DNA from: Patescibacteria group bacterium
GTDB lineage: Bacteria > Patescibacteriota > Minisyncoccia > CAIUEV01 > JAHKAQ01
Length of the DNA: 10,979 bases
Direction of reading: 5' to 3'
Assembly (NCBI GenBank): GCA_018825765.1
Contig: JAHKAQ010000116.1
Span: 1 to 10,979 of the forward strand
The notes under the pieces are model-generated. The model was not told where the DNA came from, ran no database searches, and saw nothing but the letters and a program-made list of their open reading frames with translations. Positions 1-6,690 of this stretch are shown in pieces (positions within the stretch are counted from its first letter, which is position 1; every line of letters begins with the position of its first letter). The translations under genes and the position numbers were made by a program.

Positions 1-999
1 AAGTCTTTGGATGTTTATTTTTTCGCGGCTGCTTAGTTTGGACACATTGGGAGATTTTAAGAGATATTCGCCGCGGTCTTCCTGGGTATGGCCGGTTGTT
101 CCATGGCGGCTGCGGTAATCCAGAAGCCAGTTCTGGACTGTGGGCGGGATATTGTTGCCCCGGCCCAGAATATCAAGCGGATGGGAAGTGATTTTTTGGT
201 TGGCGATTTTGGGGTTTTCCTGAAGCGCGGTTTTCAGGTTTTTAGGAGAGGTGAGGATATTTTTGTTTTGCTGAAGGTCAGGAGCAGTAGATGGAGGCTG
301 GTTGACGGAAACAGGAGCAGAAGCGGCAGCGGCGGTGACTGGAGTTTGGTTTACGACTTGAGGCTGTCGGGCCTCGTCTTTTTTTTGCTGTCGTTCAACC
401 TCGTCTTTTATTTGTTTTAAGGTGAAAACTTTGATGGATTCGAAAAGCACTACCAGTTTTTCCAGGGTGATTTTATCTTGTGAAGCAAGAGTTGAAGTAT
501 TAGGAGAGCTCATAACATAGTTTTTGGCCGCGGTTTTGTTAAGCTTGTCCAGTCCATGTTCGGCGCTGTAATCCCGAAGCCAGTTGCCCAGAGTGGGTTC
601 CTGCTGGCCTTTGTTTTGGGTAGTGATGGGCTGGGCGCCTAAGCTTTCCTGATTATTAAGAAAAGCTTCCAGGTATTTGGGTACTTCATCAGGCCAGATA
701 TAGGCCGGGGTCAGAAAACGCGTGACACGGAAGATGCTTTGTAAGTTAAACTGGGGGTCTTTTAAGGGTATAAGGAGGTTTTCGCGGATTAGAGCCAGTT
801 GTTTTTCCTGGGGAAGAGAGGGGAAAGCGACCCAAAGCATGCGGGTTTTTAAGCCCTGGATCCATTGCTGGTCAAAGAGCTGGGTTATTTCCTGGTTTTT
901 GAGCTGATCTAAGATATCCAGGGCATTCTGGGCATTTTGTTCCTGCCAGGCTTTTTGGGCGATGTTCAGGATGGTTTGTTTTTGGTCTTGGTCGGTCAT
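1..999 (-). CDS. Soluble protein with a duplicated ~50-residue module, 3' end outside the window
   Basis: I do not recognise a named family. The reading frame is open from an ATG at 997-999 to the left edge, giving 333 visible residues and no stop. There is no signal peptide or membrane segment, so it is probably cytoplasmic. Residues 1-115 are charged and probably helical. A module at residues 136-189 (PTLGNWLRDYSAEHG, then SPN and KI) recurs at 285-333 (PTVQNWLLDYRSRHG, then SPN and KI). The two align without gaps, with 11 residues between HG and the next Tyr in both. They are separated by a Gln/Pro/Ala-rich linker (about 205-265) that looks disordered. The second copy is cut by the window edge. 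The gene follows the VirB6-like gene by 86 bases on the same strand, so it may belong to the same transcript; I infer an adaptor or scaffold role. No Shine-Dalgarno sequence precedes the ATG. An in-frame stop (TAA, 1027-1029) lies just upstream, with no other ATG between. Confidence 0.85.
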   Translation of the reverse strand, partial: MTDQDQKQTILNIAQKAWQEQNAQNALDILDQLKNQEITQLFDQQWIQGLKTRMLWVAFPSLPQEKQLALIRENLLIPLKDPQFNLQSIFRVTRFLTPAYIWPDEVPKYLEAFLNNQESLGAQPITTQNKGQQEPTLGNWLRDYSAEHGLDKLNKTAAKNYVMSSPNTSTLASQDKITLEKLVVLFESIKVFTLKQIKDEVERQQKKDEARQPQVVNQTPVTAAAASAPVSVNQPPSTAPDLQQNKNILTSPKNLKTALQENPKIANQKITSHPLDILGRGNNIPPTVQNWLLDYRSRHGTTGHTQEDRGEYLLKSPNVSKLSSREKINIQRL

Positions 1000-1085
1000 G
1001 ATCGGGAGTATTGTGTTTAAGGAGGTTTAGCTTTTGGGGCGATAAAGGAGCGAAATGTCGGGAGAGTTCTTATTGTTTGGCGTTT

Positions 1086-3353
1086 TTACACAAAACCAGC
1101 ACGACGGGTTTTTGGTTCATCTTTTTTAAATTGTTGCTGGGCGGGCTTGTAATAGTCGGCGGGGAAGAGGTCGCTCTTTTCTTTTTCCAGGATGTCGCGG
1201 ACGCTTTGATCTATTCTTTTGAAGCCGTTTTGATTAGGCATAAGCTTGCCGCTATCAATTTCTTTCACAAGTTCTTTTTTAAAGAGTTTTAGCTGTTTGT
1301 TAATATCAGGATCGTCGGATTGGATCATGTATGCTTTAATTTTAGGGACGTCTTCGGGCGACATTGAGCCAAGATCGCCAATCATGTCTTTTACCCATTT
1401 CTCGGGCGCGTTCATTTCAAATTTATTGGTGATTTTATTCTTCGTGGTAAGATTGCCCAGGGCGAGATCGTTTTTTTCCTGGCCAATAGCGCTTAGATCC
1501 GAGGCGAGAAGCAGCGCGTTGCGGGGGCTAAAATCTTTTTTGAGCATTCGAGGGAGATCATAGACGCCGCCAGCATAGCCTATCTCTTTGATAGAGGCGT
1601 CCAGCGCTCGAGGACCCAGGGCGGCAATTTTTCTTAAGTAGGCTTCCCTAAGCGTGCTATCGGGAGCTGTCTGATATCCTCGAGTAAGTTGGGCGCGGCT
1701 TTGTCCGGGCATTCTTTCCTGATATCGTTTTATTTTTTCCTGGCGGACGCGATCACGAAAGTAAGAGCGTTCAACAGTTCTGTCAACAACGCCGGCCTTG
1801 GCGTTTCTTATAAAGGCTGCTTTCTGGTATTTTCTATCATCATTTATTTTTTTCAGTTCTTGCCTGGCGGCGTCTCTTTGTTCCGGGGTTTTAGTCTCAT
1901 CTTCACTTTGTTCTTTGAGTTCTTCTATTTTAGCGCCTTGTTCTTCAGTGTCGTAATTTTTGTCAAATTCTTCCGCGGCTAATTCTCCAAGCCGTTTTCG
2001 GTGTTTAACGCTTTGGATTGGGTGAAAAATGAGTCCGCCTACAGCTTGCAGGGTTTCCAGGTCTTCATCAGCTGTTTGTTTAGAGAGCCGTTTATATCCT
2101 TCATAGATGCTTCGGCCTAAGGTTAGAGGTTCAAGGGCGGAGAAAGTATTTATTAGCGTGCCAGCTCTGCCTGACCAGCGGGTTCCGGCTTCGTCGACGC
2201 GCTGGCCAAATCTTTCCTGGCCGCTTTTTTTGAGGACCCACCCAGCGCCTTTGGAGACTAGTGTCCCACCCGTACCTACTACCCGGCTCGCGCCCCGTAA
2301 TCCATATTTCCAGCCCATAATTCCGGCGCCGGTAACGGCTACTTTGGCCATTCCACTGATGGCTTTGGCGCCGTAAATACCGGCGTTCGAGGCGGTAATC
2401 ATGGCGCCCCACATAAGGGCGAGACAGAAGAAGAGATAGAGCCAAATGGCGTAGTTGTTAAGTTTTTGTTGGGATTCCCCGGTAAATATTATTTTTTCGG
2501 CTCCATCGCCTGAGGGCGGGTTAATGGTTTTGTTTTCAATTTTATTTAAGACTTTGGTGGTCATTTGGGCCGAAAACCAGAGGAAGAAGAAAATAATAGG
2601 GCCGGCGAGAGCGTATTTTAAGAAACTGGACCACCAGGCGGAAGAAATTTTAGCAGTGTCAGGAAGCACCAGGCCGATATAGGCGAAAGGAGAGAGAACA
2701 AGCAGGATCCAGAGAGCGATAACCCGGATGATCAGATAGATTACGACGGAAAGAACGGTGACGCTGGCCATTGCCAGGAAAAGAGCGCCGGCTATGAGTC
2801 CAATAATGCGACCGATCATTTCTATGGGCTCTGTTGCGTCAAACACTAACTTTAGAGTGCCTAAAAGGGAGCTAGAGTCTACTTTGAGATACTTGTCAAG
2901 GGCGCTGGTAATGGCTTCAACAGGGTTTCCAAAGCCGGAAAACATAATAACATGGCAAAGGTCGAGAATAACCCCGGAAAAGACCAGACTGAAGTTAGTG
3001 AGAAGCGCTACAATAACGAGTTTTACAAGCAGGCGTTTGTAATTATATTTTTCAATTTTAAAGAGGGTGCCTACGCCGATAAAGAGAAGAATAATAATAA
3101 AAAGAAAGTTACAGACACCGACACTAATATTCCAGCCGCTTTGAACGACATCGTTGTTAGCGAAGCCTTCCACCCAGCCGTGGCCTTTCGCATAAAAAGA
3201 AGGTTCAAAGAATTCTTTGGAGATATAAGCTGCGAATTTAAAGATAAAGTAAAAGATGACTTGGGCAAGATAGGCCAAGAAGGCGGGAAGGAGGAGAGCG
3301 ATTTTGGTTGCAAGTTGTCCGAGCTCTATTAAATATTCTATGACTTCTTCCAC
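1086..3353 (-). CDS. VirB6/TrbL-like polytopic membrane protein with a long soluble C-terminal domain
   Basis: This 755-residue protein probably forms an inner-membrane part of a type IV secretion or pilus-like apparatus. Hydrophobic segments lie near residues 12-42, 75-98, 107-135, 180-230 (two passes), 240-262 and 300-325. The stretch WILLVLSPFAYIGLVLP (215-231), followed by a paired Trp (240-241) and a further membrane helix, resembles the VirB6/TrbL core. A Gly/Ala-rich amphipathic region (325-372) leads to a roughly 380-residue charged tail, with a Glu/Lys-rich likely coiled coil at 455-510. VirB6 proteins are typically about 300 residues, so the tail is an extension. The start is GTG: a TAG stop directly precedes it in frame, and no early ATG is available. 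The gene sits 59 bases after the anchored-protein gene and 86 before the repeat protein. The family call rests on topology and the core motif, not on a database match; another large CPR membrane family is possible. Confidence 0.7.
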   Translation of the reverse strand: MEEVIEYLIELGQLATKIALLLPAFLAYLAQVIFYFIFKFAAYISKEFFEPSFYAKGHGWVEGFANNDVVQSGWNISVGVCNFLFIIILLFIGVGTLFKIEKYNYKRLLVKLVIVALLTNFSLVFSGVILDLCHVIMFSGFGNPVEAITSALDKYLKVDSSSLLGTLKLVFDATEPIEMIGRIIGLIAGALFLAMASVTVLSVVIYLIIRVIALWILLVLSPFAYIGLVLPDTAKISSAWWSSFLKYALAGPIIFFFLWFSAQMTTKVLNKIENKTINPPSGDGAEKIIFTGESQQKLNNYAIWLYLFFCLALMWGAMITASNAGIYGAKAISGMAKVAVTGAGIMGWKYGLRGASRVVGTGGTLVSKGAGWVLKKSGQERFGQRVDEAGTRWSGRAGTLINTFSALEPLTLGRSIYEGYKRLSKQTADEDLETLQAVGGLIFHPIQSVKHRKRLGELAAEEFDKNYDTEEQGAKIEELKEQSEDETKTPEQRDAARQELKKINDDRKYQKAAFIRNAKAGVVDRTVERSYFRDRVRQEKIKRYQERMPGQSRAQLTRGYQTAPDSTLREAYLRKIAALGPRALDASIKEIGYAGGVYDLPRMLKKDFSPRNALLLASDLSAIGQEKNDLALGNLTTKNKITNKFEMNAPEKWVKDMIGDLGSMSPEDVPKIKAYMIQSDDPDINKQLKLFKKELVKEIDSGKLMPNQNGFKRIDQSVRDILEKEKSDLFPADYYKPAQQQFKKDEPKTRRAGFV

Positions 3354-3412
3354 CTATATTTTTTATGGGATTAACTTTGGGTTATGGGCACGGATTGGAT
3401 CGACGACTTAAA

Positions 3413-4105
3413 TTATAATCCGGGCTCGTCCTGGTAATAGTTTAAGGCGTTTCTTAAACAATCCGGGTCGTTGGAAATAAAGATTTCTTCGCTTAAGAGG
3501 GCGTAGTCAATAGATAGATCCTGGCCGGTTTGGCTTTTTAGGTTGACGTAGTAGACATCGATCACGTTAAAGCCATTGCTTGCGGTGAAAGTTGTTTTGC
3601 CCGATGCTGGAGGAGTTGTCTGGTCGATTGATTGATCTGGAAAGAGAACGCCTTTTAGTTCTTTGGAGACGGATTGGTCCCATGCTTGAAAGGCTGTTTG
3701 AATAATATCAAAGACTCGGCGGGCCTCTTTGGTATCAGTAGTTTCCCCTAAGTTTAGGTGCAATTTGAGGCCAATAGCGTTTTTCTGGGGAGAGTCATAG
3801 CAGAAGAAGGTAGAGTATCTTAGTTGGTCAAGGTTGTCGTAGATTTGAGGCTGGATTTCCAAGTTGTAGGTTTGGTTGAAATCTTTAAGCGGGATTGATT
3901 GATCAGATTGGTCTTTAAAAGAAGTTTCCTGGAATTTTTCCTGGTTTTTTTGGGTTTGAGAGCTGGTTTGCTGAAAGGTCTGTTTTACTTTTTCAGTGTT
4001 TGTTTGAGGTTGCTTTTTGAAAAGTTTTGTAAACAGGAAGATGGCTGTAACGCTAAGAATAACGATGAGGCTTATAATTATTATTTTTTTTGTTTTGGGG
4101 GTCAT
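3413..4105 (-). CDS. Single-pass membrane-anchored extracytoplasmic protein, family unknown
   Basis: I do not recognise this 230-residue protein. A basic N-terminus (TPKTKK) precedes one strong hydrophobic helix at residues 8-27, then KLFKK. This predicts an uncleaved signal anchor with the rest outside the cell. Residues 33-70 are rich in Gln, Thr, Ser and Lys and look like a flexible stalk. The remainder (75-230) looks like a compact alpha/beta domain, with two cysteines (102 and 216) that could form a disulphide. No catalytic motif is evident. It starts 15 bases after the stop of the propeller/NlpC-P60 gene and precedes the VirB6-like gene, an arrangement that suggests a shared transcript and work in the same envelope complex. 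Its size and topology (short inside, one helix, soluble outside domain) recall VirB8- or VirB10-type subunits, but I see no sequence motif supporting either. Confidence 0.85.
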   Translation of the reverse strand: MTPKTKKIIIISLIVILSVTAIFLFTKLFKKQPQTNTEKVKQTFQQTSSQTQKNQEKFQETSFKDQSDQSIPLKDFNQTYNLEIQPQIYDNLDQLRYSTFFCYDSPQKNAIGLKLHLNLGETTDTKEARRVFDIIQTAFQAWDQSVSKELKGVLFPDQSIDQTTPPASGKTTFTASNGFNVIDVYYVNLKSQTGQDLSIDYALLSEEIFISNDPDCLRNALNYYQDEPGL

Positions 4106-4120
4106 GTTTTAGTCTTAAAA

Positions 4121-6124
4121 TTATTGGGAAGAATATTTAGAGCATCGTCTTATGCCGTAAACAGTTCCACTACAGAAGCTTTCCAAAGTTCTTTGCGTAA
4201 TGGGGTTTGGGTTATTAGACGAACTTGAATTGTTGACTACTATGTTATCTCCAACATATATTCCGGCATGCCGACCGCTTGATCCTGAACCGTTTTTTAT
4301 AATAATGTCTCCTGGCTGGAGATTGTCGCAGGAGGTTTTGCTTTTGTCGGTTTGTTCTTCGGTGCTTCGACCAGGATCGGGGAGGCCGGCCTCAACCCAG
4401 ACGAGCTGAGTAAAGGAAGAGCAGTCATGACAGATGGCGTCTAGCTTGGTGCAACGTTCTTTGCAATGATAATCTGGACCAGGACAATTTCTACAAGGTT
4501 TTTGGCAAGCGCCGTAGGTAAAACAGAAAGGTTGACTGGCCAAGTAATTTAAGGCTATTTGGGCGGCTTTTTCGCAGGCCGGGCCGCTCGGTTCGTCATT
4601 TCCGCTTCCTGTGCCGGTATTCCCTCCACTGCCCCCAGTGCCGCTTCCTGTGCCGGTATTCCCGCCACTGGTATTCCCAGTTCCGCCGCACGATCCACAT
4701 TCGCCGCTGCCGCTACAAGTTCCGCAGGTGCTGCCGTTAACTTGCCCAGTTCCGCCGCACGATCCACATTCGCCGCTGCCATTACATGAACTACAAGTAT
4801 CGTCATTATCGTCATCTTTGGGGTTGGTGTTATTGACCTTGCTCCAGTCGGTTCCGTTTTGGGAGTCGGCCAGAAGAATTTTCCATTCAGCGCCGTCATA
4901 GGCGGAGTAGAGCATATGGTAAACACGGCTTTCTTCCACGCAGCGTGCGCCACAATCGCTTTTGTATTTTTTTTCAAGCACCACGGCGGGCTTGGAAACA
5001 TGGATGTCGTCGGCTTTGTCTGTCTGACCAGTGGCAGGTTTAAGCACAGTGTCTTTTTTTTGCCAGGAGCCGTTGGGGTCGCTTGTTTCGGCGTAATTTA
5101 CGTGCCATTCAGCGCCGTCATAGGCGGAATACCACATTCGATAGGTTCTTTCAGTTTCCTGGCAGCAGTTGTTTTCGCATTTTTTTTCTATATCCAGCAC
5201 CACAGTGGGTCCGGAGACGTGGATGTCATCGCTTGATCCCTGGCTACCAATATCGATGGCCAGGCCTTTCTTGTCCCAGCTGGTTCCGTTTTGGGAGGTG
5301 GCGTGAAAGATGCGCCAATGCGCGCCGTCATAGCCGGCGAACCACATGTGAAAGGCGTCGCTTCCGGTTTTGTCATGTTCGCCGTCGCATTTTACTTCCT
5401 GATCGCGAAGAAGCGCGGGTTCTCCGATGCCGTTGTCGTCTTGACTACCGGATTCTCCCACGGTCAGAGCTTTATTTTTTACTTTGGTCCAGGAATCTCC
5501 CATGTCAGAACTTGTGGCAATGCCAATACTTTTAGGCGAGCCGGTTCCCTGGTGTTCGGAGTAGGTCATGTATTGTTTTTTTTCGTCAAAGCAGTTTATA
5601 ACATCCGGGTCGGAGACTCCTAGTTGATCCGGCTTGCCGGTGGATCCCTTAAACAGTTGGCCGCTAGATCCTTTTTCTCCCACGTCCATTGTTTTTTCGG
5701 GGCTGCCGGTGTTTTTTACTTTGGTTATTTTATTGTCGCTGGTTATGGAAGCGGTCAAGATGTATTTTCCGGCGTAATTTTCCGCTTCGGACGGGCCTTC
5801 GGAAGAGGAAGTGCTGTCTATTCCGGTGTAGGCAAATTTGGCCGTGGAACAGGAATCTTCCTTTATTTTTGCGCCGTTAATTTTGCCGCAGAAGATGGAA
5901 GACGGGGCGATAACTCCCTGATCATCAAGGGTTGTTTGATCATCAAGAGTTGTTTTTTGGGAAGAGTTGTTTGAGCAGCCGGAGCCGGAGCAGCCGGAGC
6001 CGGTAATTCCTCCAAAAGGACCGGCTTTAGCAAAGAGAATAGAGAGGCAGGCGGCGGAAAAAGCTCCAATGATAATAAAGAAAGTGATGTTTTTTTGTTT
6101 TGGAGTTCGGGATGAATTATGCAT
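4121..6124 (-). CDS. Exported beta-propeller / DnaJ-type Cys-rich / NlpC-P60-type protein
   Basis: A 667-residue exported protein. Residues 12-33 form a hydrophobic signal or anchor, followed by a low-complexity GSGCS and TTLDDQ segment. Residues ~90-430 contain at least four, probably five, propeller blades. Their repeating pattern is an acidic residue or Gly/Lys plus Pro (DP at 172, EP at 235, GP at 305, KP at 378), then YxMWYSAYDGAxW (Trp 270, 340, 414) and NGxxWxK. This resembles the five-bladed glycosidase/sugar-binding folds (GH43/32/130 type). Residues 444-483 hold four CXXCXGXG motifs, followed by a Gly/Thr/Ser-rich linker (484-513). Residues ~515-662 look like an NlpC/P60-type cysteine hydrolase: DCSSF supplies Cys568 and RHAGIYVGD supplies His619 after an LQPGDII strand. 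These enzymes usually cut peptidoglycan stem peptides. Eight cysteines at 534-568 are unusual. The gene starts 8 bases after the small membrane gene. Wall binding plus wall cutting at the cell surface is inferred. Confidence 0.85.
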   Translation of the reverse strand: MHNSSRTPKQKNITFFIIIGAFSAACLSILFAKAGPFGGITGSGCSGSGCSNNSSQKTTLDDQTTLDDQGVIAPSSIFCGKINGAKIKEDSCSTAKFAYTGIDSTSSSEGPSEAENYAGKYILTASITSDNKITKVKNTGSPEKTMDVGEKGSSGQLFKGSTGKPDQLGVSDPDVINCFDEKKQYMTYSEHQGTGSPKSIGIATSSDMGDSWTKVKNKALTVGESGSQDDNGIGEPALLRDQEVKCDGEHDKTGSDAFHMWFAGYDGAHWRIFHATSQNGTSWDKKGLAIDIGSQGSSDDIHVSGPTVVLDIEKKCENNCCQETERTYRMWYSAYDGAEWHVNYAETSDPNGSWQKKDTVLKPATGQTDKADDIHVSKPAVVLEKKYKSDCGARCVEESRVYHMLYSAYDGAEWKILLADSQNGTDWSKVNNTNPKDDDNDDTCSSCNGSGECGSCGGTGQVNGSTCGTCSGSGECGSCGGTGNTSGGNTGTGSGTGGSGGNTGTGSGNDEPSGPACEKAAQIALNYLASQPFCFTYGACQKPCRNCPGPDYHCKERCTKLDAICHDCSSFTQLVWVEAGLPDPGRSTEEQTDKSKTSCDNLQPGDIIIKNGSGSSGRHAGIYVGDNIVVNNSSSSNNPNPITQRTLESFCSGTVYGIRRCSKYSSQ
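4602..4663 (-). repeat. 23-bp direct repeat in the Gly-rich linker
   Basis: An identical 23-base segment occurs at 4602-4624 and 4641-4663, offset by 39 bases (13 codons), so the frame is kept. It encodes the repeated GNTGTGSG unit of the linker between the Cys-rich region and the hydrolase domain. Confidence 0.9.
4676..4780 (-). repeat. 36-bp direct repeat encoding paired CXXCXGXG motifs
   Basis: Positions 4676-4711 and 4745-4780 are identical over 36 bases, offset by 69 bases (23 codons). Each copy encodes the SGECGSCGGTG part of one motif pair. This points to recent in-frame duplication of the Cys-rich unit (motif pairs starting at Cys444 and Cys467). Confidence 0.9.
5919..5954 (-). repeat. 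18-bp tandem repeat (TTLDDQ x2)
   Basis: Two adjacent 18-base units, 5919-5936 and 5937-5954, differ at one base. They encode TTLDDQ twice in the linker just after the signal/anchor segment of the 667-residue protein. Confidence 0.9.
5973..6002 (-). repeat. 15-bp tandem repeat (GSGCS x2)
   Basis: Two identical adjacent 15-base units (5973-5987 and 5988-6002) encode GSGCSGSGCS directly after the N-terminal hydrophobic segment of the 667-residue protein. The cysteines lie on the predicted outer side of the membrane. The sequence does not look like a lipobox, so I do not call it a lipoprotein. Confidence 0.85.
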
Positions 6125-6132
6125 TTTTTTGT

Positions 6133-6612
6133 TTATATTTTATAGCTAAACCCGGGCCTTATAGTGCGGGCTTTATTTTCGTAGTCAGCGGCTAATTGCC
6201 CTTGTTTTCGGGCGTGTTTTTTGGCCGCGTTGCAGGCAAGGATGGTAATAATGGTATTTAAAAAGCACAATCCGCCTACGGCCGGAAAGATAAGACTGAT
6301 AATTGGGTCGATGACCAGCGGGAGCAGGATCCATTTAACGAATAATTTGAGCACGTCGCGCTTGAATCGGCCAAGTTCACGCCAGATCAGGTAGCTGACA
6401 AAGGCTTGCATGAAAAAGCCAATGATAGGACCGGCAAAAGGAAGAAAGCCGACCATGTCAGAAAGAAAGGCAATAAAGATAGCCAGCAACCAAATAATTG
6501 GATTGTATTGTTCCGAGGCCTGTCTTAGTTTTTCGGCGGTAGCAGAAAGAGCGGTTTCCTGGCCTTTTTTTTTGGCGATGCCAAAAATAGCTTGAGCAAC
6601 TTTTTCTTTCAT
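6133..6612 (-). CDS. Small multi-pass membrane protein, family unknown
   Basis: A 159-residue protein I cannot assign to a named family. The first 37 residues are polar and amphipathic (Lys/Ala/Glu-rich). About four hydrophobic segments follow, near 39-57, 60-77, 90-109 and 111-129, and the C-terminus is basic (KKHARKQ). Positive charges at both ends and at the 80-89 loop (GRFKRD) suggest both termini and that loop face the cytoplasm. It is the first gene after the candidate promoter at 6662-6690 and ends only 8 bases before the propeller/NlpC-P60 gene. It therefore heads the accessory transcript and is probably expressed with the exported protein and the VirB6-like protein. A role as a channel or assembly subunit of that apparatus is inference from position only. 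The ATG is preceded by an A/T-only leader without a Shine-Dalgarno sequence. Confidence 0.85.
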   Translation of the reverse strand: MKEKVAQAIFGIAKKKGQETALSATAEKLRQASEQYNPIIWLLAIFIAFLSDMVGFLPFAGPIIGFFMQAFVSYLIWRELGRFKRDVLKLFVKWILLPLVIDPIISLIFPAVGGLCFLNTIITILACNAAKKHARKQGQLAADYENKARTIRPGFSYKI

Positions 6613-6661
6613 TTTTATTTATTTGTTTTTTGGCGTTTTTAGGAACTCGTATGGTTTCTAT

Positions 6662-6690
6662 ATTATACCCAAGGATTAAGAATTTGGGAA
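6662..6690 (-). promoter_or_regulatory. Candidate sigma-70-type promoter for the accessory gene run
   Basis: Reading the minus strand, a perfect -10 TATAAT lies at 6662-6667. A partial -35 TTCCCA (four of six matches to TTGACA) lies at 6685-6690, with a 17-base spacer. The -35 falls in the end of rsmA. Transcription would start near 6655, giving a leader of about 43 bases before the ATG at 6612. Confidence 0.55.

Noticed and set aside
3412..3440. A TATAAT on the minus strand at 3412-3417, possible promoter for the VirB6-like gene
   Set aside because: It lies on the stop codon region of the preceding gene and has no acceptable -35 at 16-18 bases; likely chance in A/T-rich DNA.
4676..4780. Direct repeats considered as a CRISPR or attachment site
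   Set aside because: Only two copies, in frame with and explained by the encoded CXXCXGXG motifs; no cas or integrase genes nearby.
4555..5001. A 148-codon minus-strand open frame (Ala-rich, repeated) inside the propeller/NlpC-P60 gene
   Set aside because: It is a frame-shifted reading of the Gly/Cys-rich repeats; the main frame has recognisable domains and runs the full length.
5083..5535. Plus-strand open frames of 125-150 codons opposite the surface protein gene (also 2952-3332)
   Set aside because: They mirror the codon pattern of the opposite gene, have no recognisable motif, and would be the only genes on the plus strand.
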